A program made the position numbers and the translations under genes. A stretch of 53,625 nucleotides of DNA from Ophioceras dolichostomum. Lineage: Eukaryota > Ascomycota > Sordariomycetes > Magnaporthales > Ophioceraceae. The notes beneath the pieces are model-generated. The model saw only the letters and a list, made by a program, of their open reading frames with translations. It searched no databases and had not been told where the DNA came from. Shown piece by piece: positions 20,411 to 32,520 of this stretch. The stretch is taken from NCBI GenBank assembly GCA_003049485.1, contig PYST01000279.1:1-53625 (forward strand), read 5' to 3'. Position 1 is the first letter of the stretch. Each line of letters starts with the position of its first letter.

Positions 20411-21417
20411 TTCAAAGTCTTTCTATGTTCGCGTGCTGTCGTTGCGCGTTCCGCGTTGCGCGTCCTCGGCCGGCCGGCAAAGGAGAGTGTGCTCGGACGC
20501 GGGCGTCTGTGAGGTAGGGATCCCCAGAATCCCCAGATATTCGACCGAAATCGACGTCAGTCAGGCACACCAGGGGACGAGGTGCTAGGTTGCGTGTGTT
20601 TCGCAGCAGAGTTGCTGCGAGCCATGAAAGAATAAAACACTAGAAAAGGGGTAGACAATGGAAAAGAAAGGAACCCACCAAGAGAGCCACGTCACAACAA
20701 AGAAGAGCGGGATGCAGGGGCAAGAGCAAGGCTGAAAGCTGAATTTCCGACAGCTTGGGTGGCTGTCGTTGGCCCCTGGCCGAGACCTCAGCAAGCTTCA
20801 GCTTGGTGCTGGGATGCCAGGATGTGGCACTTGAAGATTCCGGCGCTGATGTCTACTGTACCAGGGTATACGTGTGCTGTGGCTCCCGTGTGACCGTGTG
20901 AAAAGGTCGCTAGAGTGCCCTAACGATTGGCCGGGAGAGGCCCGTTGACAGTAGCCACAACCCCTAGCTTATACCAAGCCTCAACTCCATCCAAAGCCGG
21001 TAGTGCTATCTCCCTGACCTCACGACGCAAAGGTGGGAGAGGATCACTGTTGAAGTTTGCAGGTTGAAATATTTTGCATATTATATGCGAGTGAGAAGTG
21101 ACTCAGAGGAATCTATCCAGATATACAATAGCCTTGACGTACTTAAGGCGTCGATATTTTTTTCTTGTTTTCCTTCATGAAGATCTTTTTGCGAAAAGGC
21201 TGGACCTTCGTTTCCTTAGAACTGTCGCATCCACATTAATACCGCCTCCTCCTCGGCTCCTCTTTCCCTGTGCTTCGTAGTGTCGCTGCTACCTCAATTC
21301 CTTGATCACCTACGACACAAACCACACTCCTCAGCTCCCTTGAAAAGAGCCCCGACGATTATATCGCGAGGCTGCCGCCCGGCTAATGAAACTGCAAAAG
21401 GCGTAAATAATAAGAAC
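20411..21417. promoter_or_regulatory. Divergent promoter region between Laa2-like and TBC genes
   Basis: About 1.0 kb separates two divergent start codons and must contain both promoters. No further ORF is credible. I could not single out TATA or CCAAT elements with confidence. Confidence 0.5.
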
Positions 21418-24019
21418 ATGAGGTCCATCGATGAAACCAGGTTCGTGGAGATCTTCCCAGTGTCCCCTTACAATTGCGCTTCTCAGCTGGCTGGGGCTAA
21501 ATCGCAACATTCATCCGTATCAGGTCACGATGGCAGGTGACGCTCAGGCACAGCTCCAGCTTCACCGACCTGCAGCGGGCTGTCAAGTTCAACGGTCCGG
21601 AAAGCCCTTGTGTTGCGGGATGTCGTTCCGTCTGTTGGAAGGTACATGCTCTTCTTGTTTATAAGTAGAGATCAAACCCAATTCCTAGACTCAACTATGC
21701 TTGCCCCGCCACCCCTGTAAAACGCGGCTGGCTGCTGACTCTAGCCCTCTGAATTCCAGGCCTTCCTACTACTCCGAGATGCTCCCCCAGAAAACTGGTC
21801 GCAAACTCTACAGCAGACGAGGAATTCTTATAGCGCTTTGAGAGACCGCTATTTGCACTACATCAAACACCCGGAGAAGCTCGCCGAGGTGTCGCTGGAT
21901 CCTCTGGCAGATGTCCCTGAGGTGAGTGAGATCACGACCACCCCTTCAACTGACTGCTGAGAGGGAGTAATCCGGCTGACCCACCACAAAACAACCCACC
22001 CCTGAGCCTGAGAACGCAGTCGCCGTGGGAAGCCTTTCGACAAGATGAGCTCATACGAGCAGAGATACTCCAGGACGTCAGGCGTCTTCCAGACGAGGCC
22101 TTCTACCACCAGGAGAGCACGCAGACTCTCATCCTAGATGTCCTGTTCATCTACTGCAAGCTCAACCCCGGCATCGGCGGATACCGCCAGGGGATGCACG
22201 AGCTGCTGGCGCCTATAGTCTACGTCGTCCACCAGGACGCCGTCGACCGTGCCGCCGCCTCCGCTACTGCGTCATCATCATCGACCTCCCCGGCAGAGGC
22301 GGACCAAGAAGCCACGATGTTAGAGATGCTCGACTCCGCCTTCGTCGAGCACGATGCCTTCGCGCTGTTCTCGAAGGTCATGGAGAACGCTAAGGCCGCG
22401 TACGAGGTCGCCTCATCACCGTCACAATCCTTTGCCGACCAGCATCAGCAGCAGCACCATGCTCCTTTAGGCTCTCGCTCTTCTACTACTACCCCTGCTC
22501 CGGGAGAGCAGAGCGCCATCGTCGAGCGTAGCCAGAGGATCCACGAGGTCTCCCTGATGAGCGTCGACCCCGAGCTTGCTAGCCACCTTAAGACCATCGA
22601 GATATTACCACAGATATTTCTGATGTATGTCCTTCCCTTCTTTCCCCATTTCCCCTCCTAGTCTGTCCGTACGTAGTTTGGACTCTGGTTGCTCACAGAT
22701 GATGAACCCACTAAAACCAACAGCCGCTGGGTACGTCTCCTTTTCGGGCGAGAGTTCCCATTTGAGCAGCTGCTCGTCCTATGGGACACGATATTCGCCC
22801 TTGACCCGACGCTGGGGCTGGTAGACCTCACATGCGTCGCTATGCTGGTCAGGATACGTTGGACTTGTAAGTGCGCCATTGCTCTTGCTCTATCACACCC
22901 AGGAAAAAAAAGCATAGACGTTCTAACACACCCCTCCTCCTCACCCTCCCCCGAACAGTGCTAGAAGCAGACTACTCCACTGCCCTGCAAACGCTCCTGA
23001 AGTACCCAGCACCGCAGGCCCCCCACGGCCCGCACACCTTCGTCGACGACGCCGTCTACCTGAAAGACCACCTCGGCCCCGCCGGCGGGGCCGCCCTGAT
23101 CCTGAAGTACACGGGCAGGACGCCGTCATCGTCCTCCTCCTCCCCGCGGCCGTTGACGCCCAACTTCGCCGCAGGCCTCCTCGTAGGCGGCCTCCGACCC
23201 CGCACGACGGCCGCCGCCGCCCTGGGCGTGGCCGCTCTCTCCCGCGGCCCGCCGTCGTCTTCGTCATCCCCCTCCTCGCCCGCCACCGCCGCTACGGCCA
23301 CCACGGCCAGGCTAGTCCAGCAGCAGCAGCAGCAGCAGCCGGCCAGCGTCGAGGCGCTCCTCCAGGGCGCGGCGAAGGGCTTCATGGAGCGCGGCGAGAA
23401 GCTGGGCGGCGGGCTGCGCGACGCCGTCGGCGAGTTCCGCCGCAACGTCCAGCACGGCTTCCAGGAGGCCCGTCGCGCAGCCGTAGCAGGCTCCTCGTCG
23501 ACACCTTCTTCCCCCGCCGCCGCCGCAGCTGCCTCTGTGGCAGTCGCGACGCTGAGCAGCAGGCGCAACCGCCAGCTGGCCGCCATGCTGGACGAGACCG
23601 TCGCCCAACTGCGCGCTCTGGCGGCCGCTCCGGCGTCTGATCTCGCAGACGAGGAGGGCAGGGCCAGGCACAAGGAGGCCATCGAGGTCGCCGCGGCGCG
23701 CGTGCAGTTCGTGCAGGTGTGTCTGGAGGACTCGACGCTCTCGCTCCCGCCGGGCGGCAGTGTCCTGGCGACAACTCCGTCCGTTGTACTGCCGCCGGCG
23801 GACAACGCCGCCGTCAGGATCAGGGCCGGTTCATCGTCGGCAGAAGCCCGCGCCGTCGACATCGTGGCGCCCGACGCTACGCCCGCGAAGGGGACCAGCA
23901 CGACGGAGGCCCTGGAGAACGCCGTTAGAGACGGCCTCAGGTTGCCACCGTCCTCTGGCAGCAGCGGCAGCAGCAGTAGCAGCAGCGGCGGCCGGAACGG
24001 ACCATCCCGCGTGCTAGCC

Positions 24020-24052
<33 letters not shown>

Positions 24053-24661
24053 GCCTCCGCAGGTGCAGTGGGCACTCCAAAGCCAGCTGTGATCATCGAG
24101 GAGGACACACCCGGCGATGTCGATGTCGACCGAATGGACACCGACGACGGGCCATCCACATCCACAACCATTCCAGCCCCAGCCGTGACGGCTCTAGCCG
24201 CCGCACCGCCAACCCTCTCACCAGCACCAACAGCAACCCCGGCGACATCGACATCGACAGCGACAGTCCCAGAACCGCCGCCCCGCCGGCCCCAAGCCCC
24301 GATCCCGACGCGCTCGACCATAGCGCAGTCCTCCTTCTCATGGATGCTCGAGCCCGACATGTCACCCTCCTCGCCGCCTGCCCGCGCAGCTTCATCGCCT
24401 TCTGCCTCCCACCATCACCACCACTACCCCACCTCGCCGCCGCACCGCAAGCGGCCCTCCAACGCTAGCAGGGACCGCAACGCGTTCCTGTTCGGTGAGG
24501 TCACCACCGCCGCAAACGGCGGAGGTGGAGACGGTGGTGGTGCTGGAGGAGGAGGAGGTGGCGGGTTCCTGGATGGAACCCTGACGTCTGACCAAATATT
24601 TGGGCTAGAGCCGCTGAGGAGGGCGCTGCCGAGGACGACGAGTGGGGGAAGTCCGCCTTGA
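21418..24661 (+). CDS. TBC-domain Rab GTPase-activating protein, TBC1D5-like
   Basis: Predicted 917-residue Rab GAP. TBC1D5 relatives act on Rab7/Ypt7-type GTPases at late endosomes, so that role is inferred. Exons are 21418-21440, 21524-21641, 21760-21921, 22020-22624, 22724-22866 and 22959-24661, with introns of 83-118 nt. The first exon has only 23 nt. Joining gives MRSIDETRSRWQVTL, then FTDLQRAVKFNGPESPCV, a family-typical start. The two catalytic fingers are intact: Ile117-x2-Asp120-x2-Arg123 (arginine finger) and Tyr156-Arg-Gln158-Gly (glutamine finger). The TBC fold ends near RWVRLLFGREFPFEQLLVLWD and ALQTLLKYP. The C-terminal half (after about residue 380) is low complexity, with Ser/Ala/Pro runs, a CAG-coded Gln tract (23318-23339) and a poly-Ala tract (24019-24051). 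A large antisense ORF over exon 6 is a GC-bias artefact. Confidence 0.93.
23318..23339 (+). repeat. (CAG)n coding for poly-Gln
   Basis: Seven consecutive CAG codons in the disordered C-terminal half of the TBC protein. Confidence 0.85.
24019..24051 (+). repeat. (GCA)n coding for poly-Ala
   Basis: A run of about eleven GCA codons in exon 6 of the TBC gene. It uses the same CAG-type trinucleotide as 23318-23339, but in the alanine frame. Confidence 0.85.
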
Positions 24662-25037
24662 TTTCTGTTGTTGTTAGTTTTGATGTTGCCGTGGTTACTA
24701 GTTAGAGTAAGAGAGTGTAAATAACACGATAGAGTGTGTGGACCTCTAGAGAAAGAGAGATAGCGTCGTCTTGTTTCCGTCTTGGTTTCTTTTCGTTGAG
24801 TTTGCACTGAACTCAGTTGGCAAAGCTAGGTAGCATATAATATCGGCTCCTGCCGGGTTGATGGAACGCGGCAAACAGATATTTTTGTCTTCAATTGCTA
24901 GTGCTCCCGGCCGGCTATGACATGCTCGGCTTATAGAGGCATCGCATCAGGAACTAACAGTTTTCCTCCTAGTCTCGCACTCACAGCCTGAGTAGATGGC
25001 GATCAGTCTCATCCATCGATAGACAATGAGCAAACAT

Positions 25038-25067
25038 CCTCAACCCCACAGCGTGATGGGGTTGAGG
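25038..25067. repeat. Hairpin, 11-bp perfect stem
   Basis: CCTCAACCCCA (25038-25048) pairs perfectly with TGGGGTTGAGG (25057-25067) around an 8-nt loop (CAGCGTGA). It lies about 380 nt after the TBC stop codon in a convergent interval. Confidence 0.75.
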
Positions 25068-25080
25068 TTGTGCACGTCTC

Positions 25081-25099
25081 AGAACCATTTAGAGGTTCT
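25081..25099. repeat. Hairpin, 6-bp stem
   Basis: AGAACC and GGTTCT around a 7-nt loop, 13 nt after the 11-bp hairpin. Weak alone; noted because the two are adjacent. Confidence 0.45.
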
Positions 25100-26162
25100 C
25101 GGTAGCTAGAGGCGAAGCCCATCATCTCTTGTATCCCCTACGCTCGCGTAAGTCTCGTTCACTGGACGGTGGCGTCTTACCCTTTCGACCCGTTCTTACC
25201 TGCCCTCCCAGTGTGATTGTCGTCGTGGCGCCTGTAGGCGTCCCAAATCCGCTAACGCACGAGGAGAGAGGTCACGGTACGGAGGAAGAGTGGCCAAAGT
25301 ACTACTGTTTGCCATGCTCAAGAGATGGGAAGCGTAGCAGAGAGACACCTGCAGACCAAACCACAAGATGATCACCATGTTGTTTGCTGCTGTCATAACC
25401 CGTGCCATTCCCTCTCGTTTCTTCATCTACCCGACACTACTTTCTCTTCTTTCTCTCTACCTTTCCATAGCTACCTATGTACTCTCTCCTCCCAAGCCAA
25501 GCTAAGCCAAGCCGACCCTGCTCCAACAGTATCCTAAGTGAAGATGCTACAACGCATGTCGTCGTACTCATACACCAAAATCAAAACGACCAAGAAATGC
25601 CCGCCGCTGTGACGTTAAGACCGAAGCAAGAAGAGAGGGCATGCCATGCCATGCCATCCGTACATCCCTTCACCCCCTTCTGGACATAATGGCCGCCCAA
25701 CCTCTTTCACTCAAAAATAGAGAGAATGAGAAAGAGACCTGATTGGCCCCTTTCTTACTGTAGGAGGTAGTAGAAGAAAAAAAGATTTTCCAGAACGCCT
25801 TTGCCATGCATGCATGCTGCGTACTTTCAAGTAATCCATAGTGTTTGTGCGTATGACAATGGCGAAGAATAAAAACACCACGGCTGCCCTAGCCAGCCTG
25901 GCATGCCTCATCCCATCCATCATCGTCCATCCATCATCCATCCTCAACCCACCCTTCGCGGGCGCACGTCTCCCATGTGTCCGTCCGTCGCTCCGGGCCA
26001 ATCCGCTCGATATGATGTGTACGTGCGTGTGAATACCAAGCAGGTACAGCCGCCATCGCCGTCGCCGTCGCCGCCGTCGCCCAGCCATAGAGAGAAAAAA
26101 AACACAAAAACAAAAGAGGGATGCCGTCCCATCGAGCCGTGCAGCGTTCGTTGAGGAAAGAA

Positions 26163-28889
26163 TCATTGCATCATGGAATCGTCAAACCCCTCTTCGTCCT
26201 CGAGGCTTTCTATCGCCTTCTTGATCAACTGGCTTGCCTATTGCAGCGGTAAGATTGTTAGTGGAAACTGGGTGGTGTCACGCACGGTCGGGGGAGGGAT
26301 TCAGGAGGACAAATCCACCATCAACCAACTACTTCGGTGCTTGCCTCCTCTCCCAAAAAAAAAAAAAAGAGTTAACAAATATACCTTCGGGTCCAGACTC
26401 AGTGCAATAGTAAAGTGGTGCACGGCATTCGTCCTGTCGCCCAGGCTCTTGTACAGCTTCCCCAGCAGGAAGTGCACTGTCGCCTCGTCCGGCGTCAGGT
26501 CCTTCAGCACCATCAGCTCCCTCCGCGCCTCCTCCAGCTGCCCGATGTTCATCAGCGCCCTCGCCTTGTTGTAACGCGTCAGGGCCGCCTGCGGCGCCAG
26601 CTCGATGGCCTTTGTGAAGAACTGCAGCGCCTGCACGACGTGCTTCTGCTTCTCCAGCGCCTGCCCGATGCAGCAGATCAGCACCGCGTTCGTCGGGTGG
26701 ATCGCGCTCGCGGCGTGGTAGTGCGTGTACGCCTTGTCGTAGTTGCCCAGCTTCTCGTACACTTTTCCGATGCCGTAGTACGCGTTGTAGTGCCGCCTGT
26801 CGGCACTGATGGCGTGGCGGTACGCCGTCAGCGCCTTGTCGTACTCCTCGTTCAGCTGGTGCTCGTGGCCCTGCAGCGTGTAGGCGTAGGCGAATTTGGG
26901 GTCGAGCTGCGTGGCCCGCTTAAAGCACTGCAGGGCCTGCTCGCGGTCCGACGCCAGGGACCAGGCGTTGCCCAGCGCGCACCAGGCGTGCGGCGAGTGC
27001 CACGCCGAGTCGACCAGCTCGTGCGCCAGGAACGACAGGTCCGTCTCCTTCTTGAGGTGCCACAGCACGGTCGAGTAGACCTCCATGTCCTCGAGGCGGT
27101 TTGGGGCCAGCGCCCGCAGCCGCCGGAAGGAGGCCTCGGCGTCCGCGTACTTGGCCTGCTCGAACTGCGCGCGGCCGGTCTGGGCAAGCACCCAGGGCGT
27201 GTCGGCGTGGGCGCGCGGCACCGAGCTGAAGGACTGGATCGCTTCGCTGAGCTGGAACTGGGACAGCGACAGATACCCGGACCCGAGCCGCCTGAGGAGA
27301 TCTAGCACGAATCTCAGTGCGTCTTCGATCTCGGCCGGCCTGGGCGTTGGCGGCTGCTGCTGGGCAGCTTCCCTTGGCGGCCTTGTTGGGGCTGACGGCG
27401 GCTCAACGTGGTCAGCATCCATGCCGCCGTGTTCTTCAACAGGCTTGCGGTTACCGCTAACTGCCCTCCCGACAGTTGAGCCGCTCGAGCCCGGCCGCAT
27501 TATTCTTGAGACCGCGGGGCGGGCCTTCTTCATCTCGCGGGTGGCGGTGGAGCCGATGGCCACGGCAGTCCCGAAGATTGGTTTTGATGTTGCAGGCCTG
27601 GTCATGTTCAACCTCGTGCTTCGCCGCGGTGGAGCCCCAGGTTCTTCGCCAGCTTGAGCCTGCCTTGGATGCACCGGTTGCCCTGACAGCGTCCGCTTCC
27701 GGTCGGCCCCCGATAATGACGCCGTCGACGATCGGAGCAGCGACGGTCCAGCGGCATCTGAGCCTGGCGGCGGTTCTCCCGCAACATCCAGCCCGCCCTT
27801 TGGATCCTTCCGTTTTGATGTGGCCCTGTAGCCCATCCTTGGTGGAGCGGCATCGAGGAAGCTGGGCTCAGCTACCTGGGCGACCCGGTTTTTCCGAACC
27901 GGGGCTTGTGGCGGGTCGGGGTTTTGCTGACCGGCTCGGGACGCGTGGAGATCCGTGGCCGAGGGAGGAGCGGGTGGCGTTTCCATGATGGCCGAGTTGG
28001 GGCTCGGCCCGGCGCTCGCTGCCATCCTGGATCGAGCTGCGGCTATTTTCGCAATTAAATCGTTCTCTTCCGTCTCCACCGTCATCAGATTGTTCCCGTA
28101 CGAGTATTTATCCTGGAACGCCGTGGAGCGAGGCTGGTGATCAAAGGGGTCTGGGGGCTCAGCATGAACTGAGCGCATAGCAGATTTCCGGGGTAAGGGC
28201 TGCTCTGCTGGGATTTGAAATTGGGAGGAGGCATCCTTCGAGTCGGCTGAGGCACAGCTTTCCTGCTCCAGACTGCGGACAAAGGCATCTGATACCCTAA
28301 AAATGTTGGGGACCTTAACAGTGATGCCCATGTCGCAGAGAGATGTGAAGGCGTCCCACATCAACGGGTTGAGCTTCAATGCATCCTCGAAACACGATGC
28401 GGCCCTCTTCTTATCGTCCATTCCTCTGTAGAGCTTGCCGAGGAGGCAGCTGAGGGTTGCGGCGTCAGGAGTCAGGCTGCGCGTGGTGGTCGTGTGTTTC
28501 CCGAGATGAGGCTTCTGGGGCCACTGCGGCCTGGATTTCTCCAGGGCAAGTGCCCCATGCTGATGCCGTTCCAGCGCCAGACAGCTCTGCGCAAAGACGA
28601 AAACCCTCCCCAGATGAGCGTTTCGAGAGAACGCGCCTTTGCTGCCGTCGTCCTTGCTGGTTTCGTAGGCGGAGAGGAAGTCGCCACGATGGAAGTGGCA
28701 GAGCGCGAGCAAGAAGGTCGAGTCGGGCGACTTCGGTTCTTGTGCGAGAAGCCTCTCGGCGAAGAAGAGGGCGCTGTCGTGGGAGAGGTTGTCGATGTGG
28801 TACAATACCGCCTGTCTCAGCAGGGATGCGACATGGGCGCCGCTGCCAGGTGCCGTGGCTGCGGCGGACTGCGAGTAAGGTCGAGACAT
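26163..28889 (-). CDS. CDC27: Anaphase-promoting complex subunit 3 (Cdc27), TPR protein
   Basis: Predicted 859-residue scaffold of the nuclear APC/C ubiquitin ligase, where Cdc27 binds the Ile-Arg tails of Cdc20/Cdh1 and Apc10. Exons are 28889..26385 and 26237..26163, with a 147-nt intron (26384-26238) that carries a 14-base T run on the sense strand. The N-terminal part has the family dimerisation TPRs (LLRQAVLYHIDNLSHDSALFFAERL; LLGKLYRGMDDKKRAASCFEDALKLNP). A disordered Pro/Ser-rich middle follows, then seven or so C-terminal TPRs with AWCALGNAWSLASDREQALQCFKRAT and YNAYYGIGKVYEKLGNYDKAYTHY. Splicing adds the typical tail DPKASQLIKKAIESLEDEEGFDDSMMQ. The start at 28889 is the first ATG; the frame is open upstream only from a GTG. 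The gene is divergent from SND2. Confidence 0.95.
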
Positions 28890-29992
28890 AGGGGACGTTC
28901 GTGAACCGCTACCTGACAGGCCGAGCCATGGGATCGGCACAATGGGTCTACGCGTCGGGAGGCGGGGGGCAACGTTGGGGTCGAGCACCAGCGACGTGAA
29001 GGCGCGTCGACTCGAGGAGGGGAAGAGACGGATGGGGGCAGCTGTGACTGTGAATCAGGAGAGGCGCTATGTGTGCCGGAGCCGGGGTGGTCGGATCGGT
29101 CGATCGGTCGAGGTTGGAGTTATCAAAACGGCGTGGTTGGCGTTTTGTTGTTACTGTTTAGTTGTAGTGTGTATGTTCGCGTGCGTCGTGGTGACTTGGA
29201 AATGTGAAGTCTTGCGGGGGGAGGCGCAACACCAGGAAAAAAAAACGATTAAAAATTATATCAGGCCGCAGGTGGGCGACGTCAAAGAGAGGGAAGCCTC
29301 GAGCCCAGAAAAAGACCCAAAGACTCGAGGCAGCGCGGTTACCCTGCGGTCGCCCGCACGTGGTGCGCACAAAGAGAATCGAAGAGAGAAGCAATGCAGG
29401 TCAAGCAAAGGACAAAAAGGAAAGCCGCATTCTTCTCCTCTGGGCCAAGGAGCATCCCATTCTTCGCCACCGCCGGAGAGAAGCGTAATTGTTCAGGGCC
29501 GGGGCGATTCGGTATAAGCAAAATGCACCCAGAATACCAGCCTCCGTCCGATTCTCCAAGCGTGACTGCGGGAAAGAGAGGAAGTCGAAGCTCACACTCT
29601 CTGCAGGTTCTGGGTTTCACGCCTTCCAGTCGTGCATGCAGGTTGGGTCTCGCGATGTTGTGGTTCGTGGGCTAGCTGGGCTCTGATTGGTTGCTGGGCG
29701 CCTAAAAGATTGTGGCTGGGGCCTGCCAGAGCAACCACCCAAGCGCCTGGGCGATCGAGGGGCGTTCGTCAGCGTTCAGCCTCCTCCACTTGATTGACAG
29801 CCGTCAACCCCCACCCCACACTTCACTTGTTGGTGAATGATCAAGGCCTCTCGATCCGATCACGTCTCCACGTGTTATCTCATTTCCTTCTGCTTCCATA
29901 AGAACTATTTCTCCCACCAAAAATCCGGCTCTCAGTCACGATAGAATTCGCCGCTCAAGCACGCAAACTTTGGCTACTGAATTTGTTTTATC
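28890..29992. promoter_or_regulatory. Divergent promoter region between CDC27 and SND2
   Basis: A 1.1-kb interval between two divergent start codons. It includes a GATCGGTC repeat near 29093-29113 and a pyrimidine-rich stretch before the SND2 start. ORFs on both strands here overlap each other and look non-coding. Confidence 0.5.
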
Positions 29993-30475
29993 ATGGCGCA
30001 AAAGGCAAAGAAAGACCGCGCCAAGTCCAACGTGGCCACGTTGAACAACCTCCACCTGGGCGGTCTCGTGTTCAACGTCCTCTTCCTCATCTTCCGTATC
30101 TTCAAGTCCCGGTCTATGCTTGGATACGTCATGATCTCCGTCCCCAGCTTCATCTGCCAGTTCGTGCTCGAGAAGTCCGGACGGCCCAAGTACGAGCCCA
30201 CCGGCGCGCTCAGGTCGGCAGGCGAGGATCTGGCGTCCCCGGGTCTCACAGAGTACATGTTCGACGTCATCTGGATCACCTGGGGCACCCTCGTGCTCGT
30301 AGTGCTCTTCGGCAACGCGCTCTTCTTCGTCTGGCTGATCATCCCGGCGTATGGGGCTTACAAGGGCATCGGCCTCGCTGGAATGGCGAGGAACATGGCT
30401 GCCATGCAGGGAGGAGGGGACCCGGCCGGATCGCAGCAGGCGGCGGGGAACCGAAAGCAACGGCGGGCAGCCTGA
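29993..30475 (+). CDS. SND2: ER membrane protein of the TMEM208/Snd2 (DUF788) family
   Basis: Predicted 160-residue integral ER membrane protein. The family (yeast Snd2/Env10, human TMEM208) takes part in SRP-independent targeting of membrane proteins to the ER. It starts MAQKAKKDRAKSNVATLN, a basic cytosolic lead. A hydrophobic pair follows (about 22-40, LGGLVFNVLFLIFRIF; 45-63, LGYVMISVPSFICQFVLE), then GRPKYEPTGALRSAGEDL, then a long membrane region (about 97-125) ending FFVWLIIPAYGAYKG. The Gln/Arg-rich tail is cytosolic. There is no intron. Length and layout match the family closely. It is convergent with the Ngi1-like gene, whose stop codon lies only 241 nt downstream. Confidence 0.92.
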   Translation: MAQKAKKDRAKSNVATLNNLHLGGLVFNVLFLIFRIFKSRSMLGYVMISVPSFICQFVLEKSGRPKYEPTGALRSAGEDLASPGLTEYMFDVIWITWGTLVLVVLFGNALFFVWLIIPAYGAYKGIGLAGMARNMAAMQGGGDPAGSQQAAGNRKQRRAA

Positions 30476-30716
30476 TTGGAAAGCCTCAAAGAGTGGCCGG
30501 GTGCCGGACGGGAAACTGGCTCGTGCGATTGGTGATGGACTGGCAGATTGACTAGTGGATGGGTGTGTGCTCCGCGCAATTTACGCTAGCTACGGAAGAA
30601 GTGGCTGGCTACCCGCAAAATTGGCTGTGCTGTGCTGTTGCGCCCGTGTCTCCAGCCCACACGCTGATCACTCGCCCGCCTGCCTAGCATGCTCCCAGCG
30701 TGCTCGCACCGTGCTG

Positions 30717-31482
30717 TCAACGTGCCTTGTGGCACTCGAGCTCCTCCGTCCACTTCTCAAGCACGGCTGGGTCAAGGTCCTTCACCATCACGTGGATGTG
30801 CTCCAGAGCCCGCACGCTCTGCAGAGCAACCCAGTTCTTGAACCACATCACCTGGCTCTCTCCTCCCGGGCCGAGCGAGTCGACAAAGAACCGCTTGACG
30901 AAGTCCGTCACCGTTTGCCTGCTCTCGGGCGTCATGTCGCCAGAGTTCGGGTCCGTCGGGATGACGGTGCGGGACCAAACCACGATGTGCGTGATCCCGG
31001 AGGCCAGCCCGTACGGCCAGTCGTTGAGCAGCACGCGGTAGTCTGACGGGTCCGCGAAGGGGACAAGAGAGGCCGGCGTGAATGGGGGCTCGCCCCAGAT
31101 TTTGGGCAGACGGTGGACCATGATGTACTTAGTCATGCTGCCGTATTCGACCTTGATTTCGGCGGTCCATTTCATGTATCGACGAAGATCAGATGGTTTC
31201 CTCTTCAACTTCTCTAGTTGGTTGTTGTCTGTGAGATGTATCGAGTTAGATGCACTGTGATAGCGCAACCTCCGTCTGGATCATCAACTCGCCAAGTCTG
31301 CTGGAGATCAGGTGACACTAGGTCGGCAGGAGGCTGAAGAATGAAAGAGTCTTACCGATGATTCCTCTCAGTTCGTCCCAGTCATGATACTTGAATTCCT
31401 CGTCAGTTTGGGATAAAACCCACTTGTCGATAGCTGTCAAAGGGAATGGTGGCTCCTCCTCGACCTTGACCGCCTCCCCCAT
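30717..31482 (-). CDS. DUF3605 / N-acetylglucosamine-induced protein 1-like
   Basis: Predicted 212-residue protein of the fungal DUF3605 family, members of which are named for N-acetylglucosamine induction in Candida; the biochemical role is unknown. Exons are 31482..31356 and 31228..30717, with a 127-nt intron (31355-31229; donor GTAAGA, acceptor CTCACAG). The spliced start reads MGEAVKVEEEPPFPLTAIDKWVLSQTDEEFKYHDWDELRGIIDNNQLEKLKR, the family's signature opening. HRLPKIWGE, a NDWPYG segment and VMWFKNWVALQSVRALEHIHVMV near the C-terminus are also typical. No signal peptide or membrane span is seen, so it is probably cytosolic. It is divergent from CBR1. Confidence 0.9.
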
Positions 31483-32520
31483 TTTGATCTATTCAGGGAG
31501 AGAAAATAGAAGGAACTGAGACAGCAATGTTCAATATGGACACCAACAACCTGATGGGCGCTTAGAAAACCAGGTAGATTTAAATGTTTGCGCTATTAGA
31601 CAACTCCTAAGGGCAATAATTCTTAGACAGAAACAGGGCGTTGTCATCAACTTCATCAACTTCGAGGTAAGCCAGCCCAGCAATGTCCAGAAACAGGTAC
31701 CTCAGGTACCTAAGATGTGGTGTCACCCGTCGGCCAATCACGTATCGCTCTGAAGCTCAATGTGGAACCTGCAACGGGCGCCAGATGCGAGAAGCTATCC
31801 GATATCGTTCACTGCTGCTCCAGAGCAATTTGTCAACAAAACGAGTACCTAGAAAGCCTACCTGCACCACTAGACTCCATAGATGAAGGGAGCTGGTTTG
31901 GTTGTCGCCATTCAGAACCTACCCGTAGAGAGATGAATATGTGAACGCTTCCTCCTCGCCGACAACTCTTGAGGGGAGCTGCTGCTGCAAGCAACCTGCC
32001 TTACTGATGGCTGCATCCTCGGCAATTCTTGCAACAAGGCACGGGCTGCACGCTCGAGTCGATGGAGAGTTTATTCTTGCAATCTGCGACAGGAGTATTT
32101 TCCTGCCGGGCCGCTCGGACTAAGGTAGCAGTAATAGGGCAAGCTTGCAGCTCGCCGGGTCCGGACCGGCAATGAATTATATGGAGGATGAGAGCTATAA
32201 GAGGATACTGGAGCTGTTTAAGAGCCGTCTGCCGAAGGTCGGTGGTTCGATTTTCTCAACACCACCGTCAGATTGAATCCGAATCGTTGAGGCCCCCGCA
32301 CAACCCCAAATATTCTTATATTCTATTTTTCAAGTTCCATGGTTTCCCCTCTAAAATTTCAGAAGCCAAAACCATAAATAGTCAACAACTCGCACACGAC
32401 AGTTGCCGCAGGTGTGTGACCGGTGACGACCACTTCCTCTAAAACACCCAAGGACGTTGAAGGTCTAGAGCATTGCGAAGTGCTCAAGCCTCTCTCTGTC
32501 CAACCGGTGCTGCCGTTACA
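31483..32520. promoter_or_regulatory. Divergent promoter region between the Ngi1-like gene and CBR1
   Basis: A 1.04-kb interval between divergent starts, more A+T rich than its surroundings around 31560-31640 and 32300-32390. It has a doubled GGTACC motif (31697-31715) and a tRNA B-box-like GGTTCGATT near 32245 that does not fold into a cloverleaf. No gene is supported. Confidence 0.5.

Larger units (their letters stand above)
24662..26162. other. Convergent intergenic region between TBC and CDC27 genes
   Basis: It contains the 3' ends of two convergent genes. Two closely spaced perfect hairpins lie at 25038-25067 and 25081-25099. The rest is mixed, with ATCC-type low complexity near 25910-25950 and a CGCCGT patch near 26050-26080. 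No gene is supported. Confidence 0.6.

Noticed and set aside
23056..24360. 434-codon ORF on the minus strand, antisense to TBC exon 6
   Set aside because: It mirrors the GC-rich third positions of the real gene on the other strand. The translation is Ala/Arg/Ser low complexity with no domain.
32188..32265. tRNA-like stretch with a B-box-like GGTTCGATT
   Set aside because: The T-stem arms do not pair and no matching 5' acceptor strand exists. At most a decayed tRNA-derived fragment.
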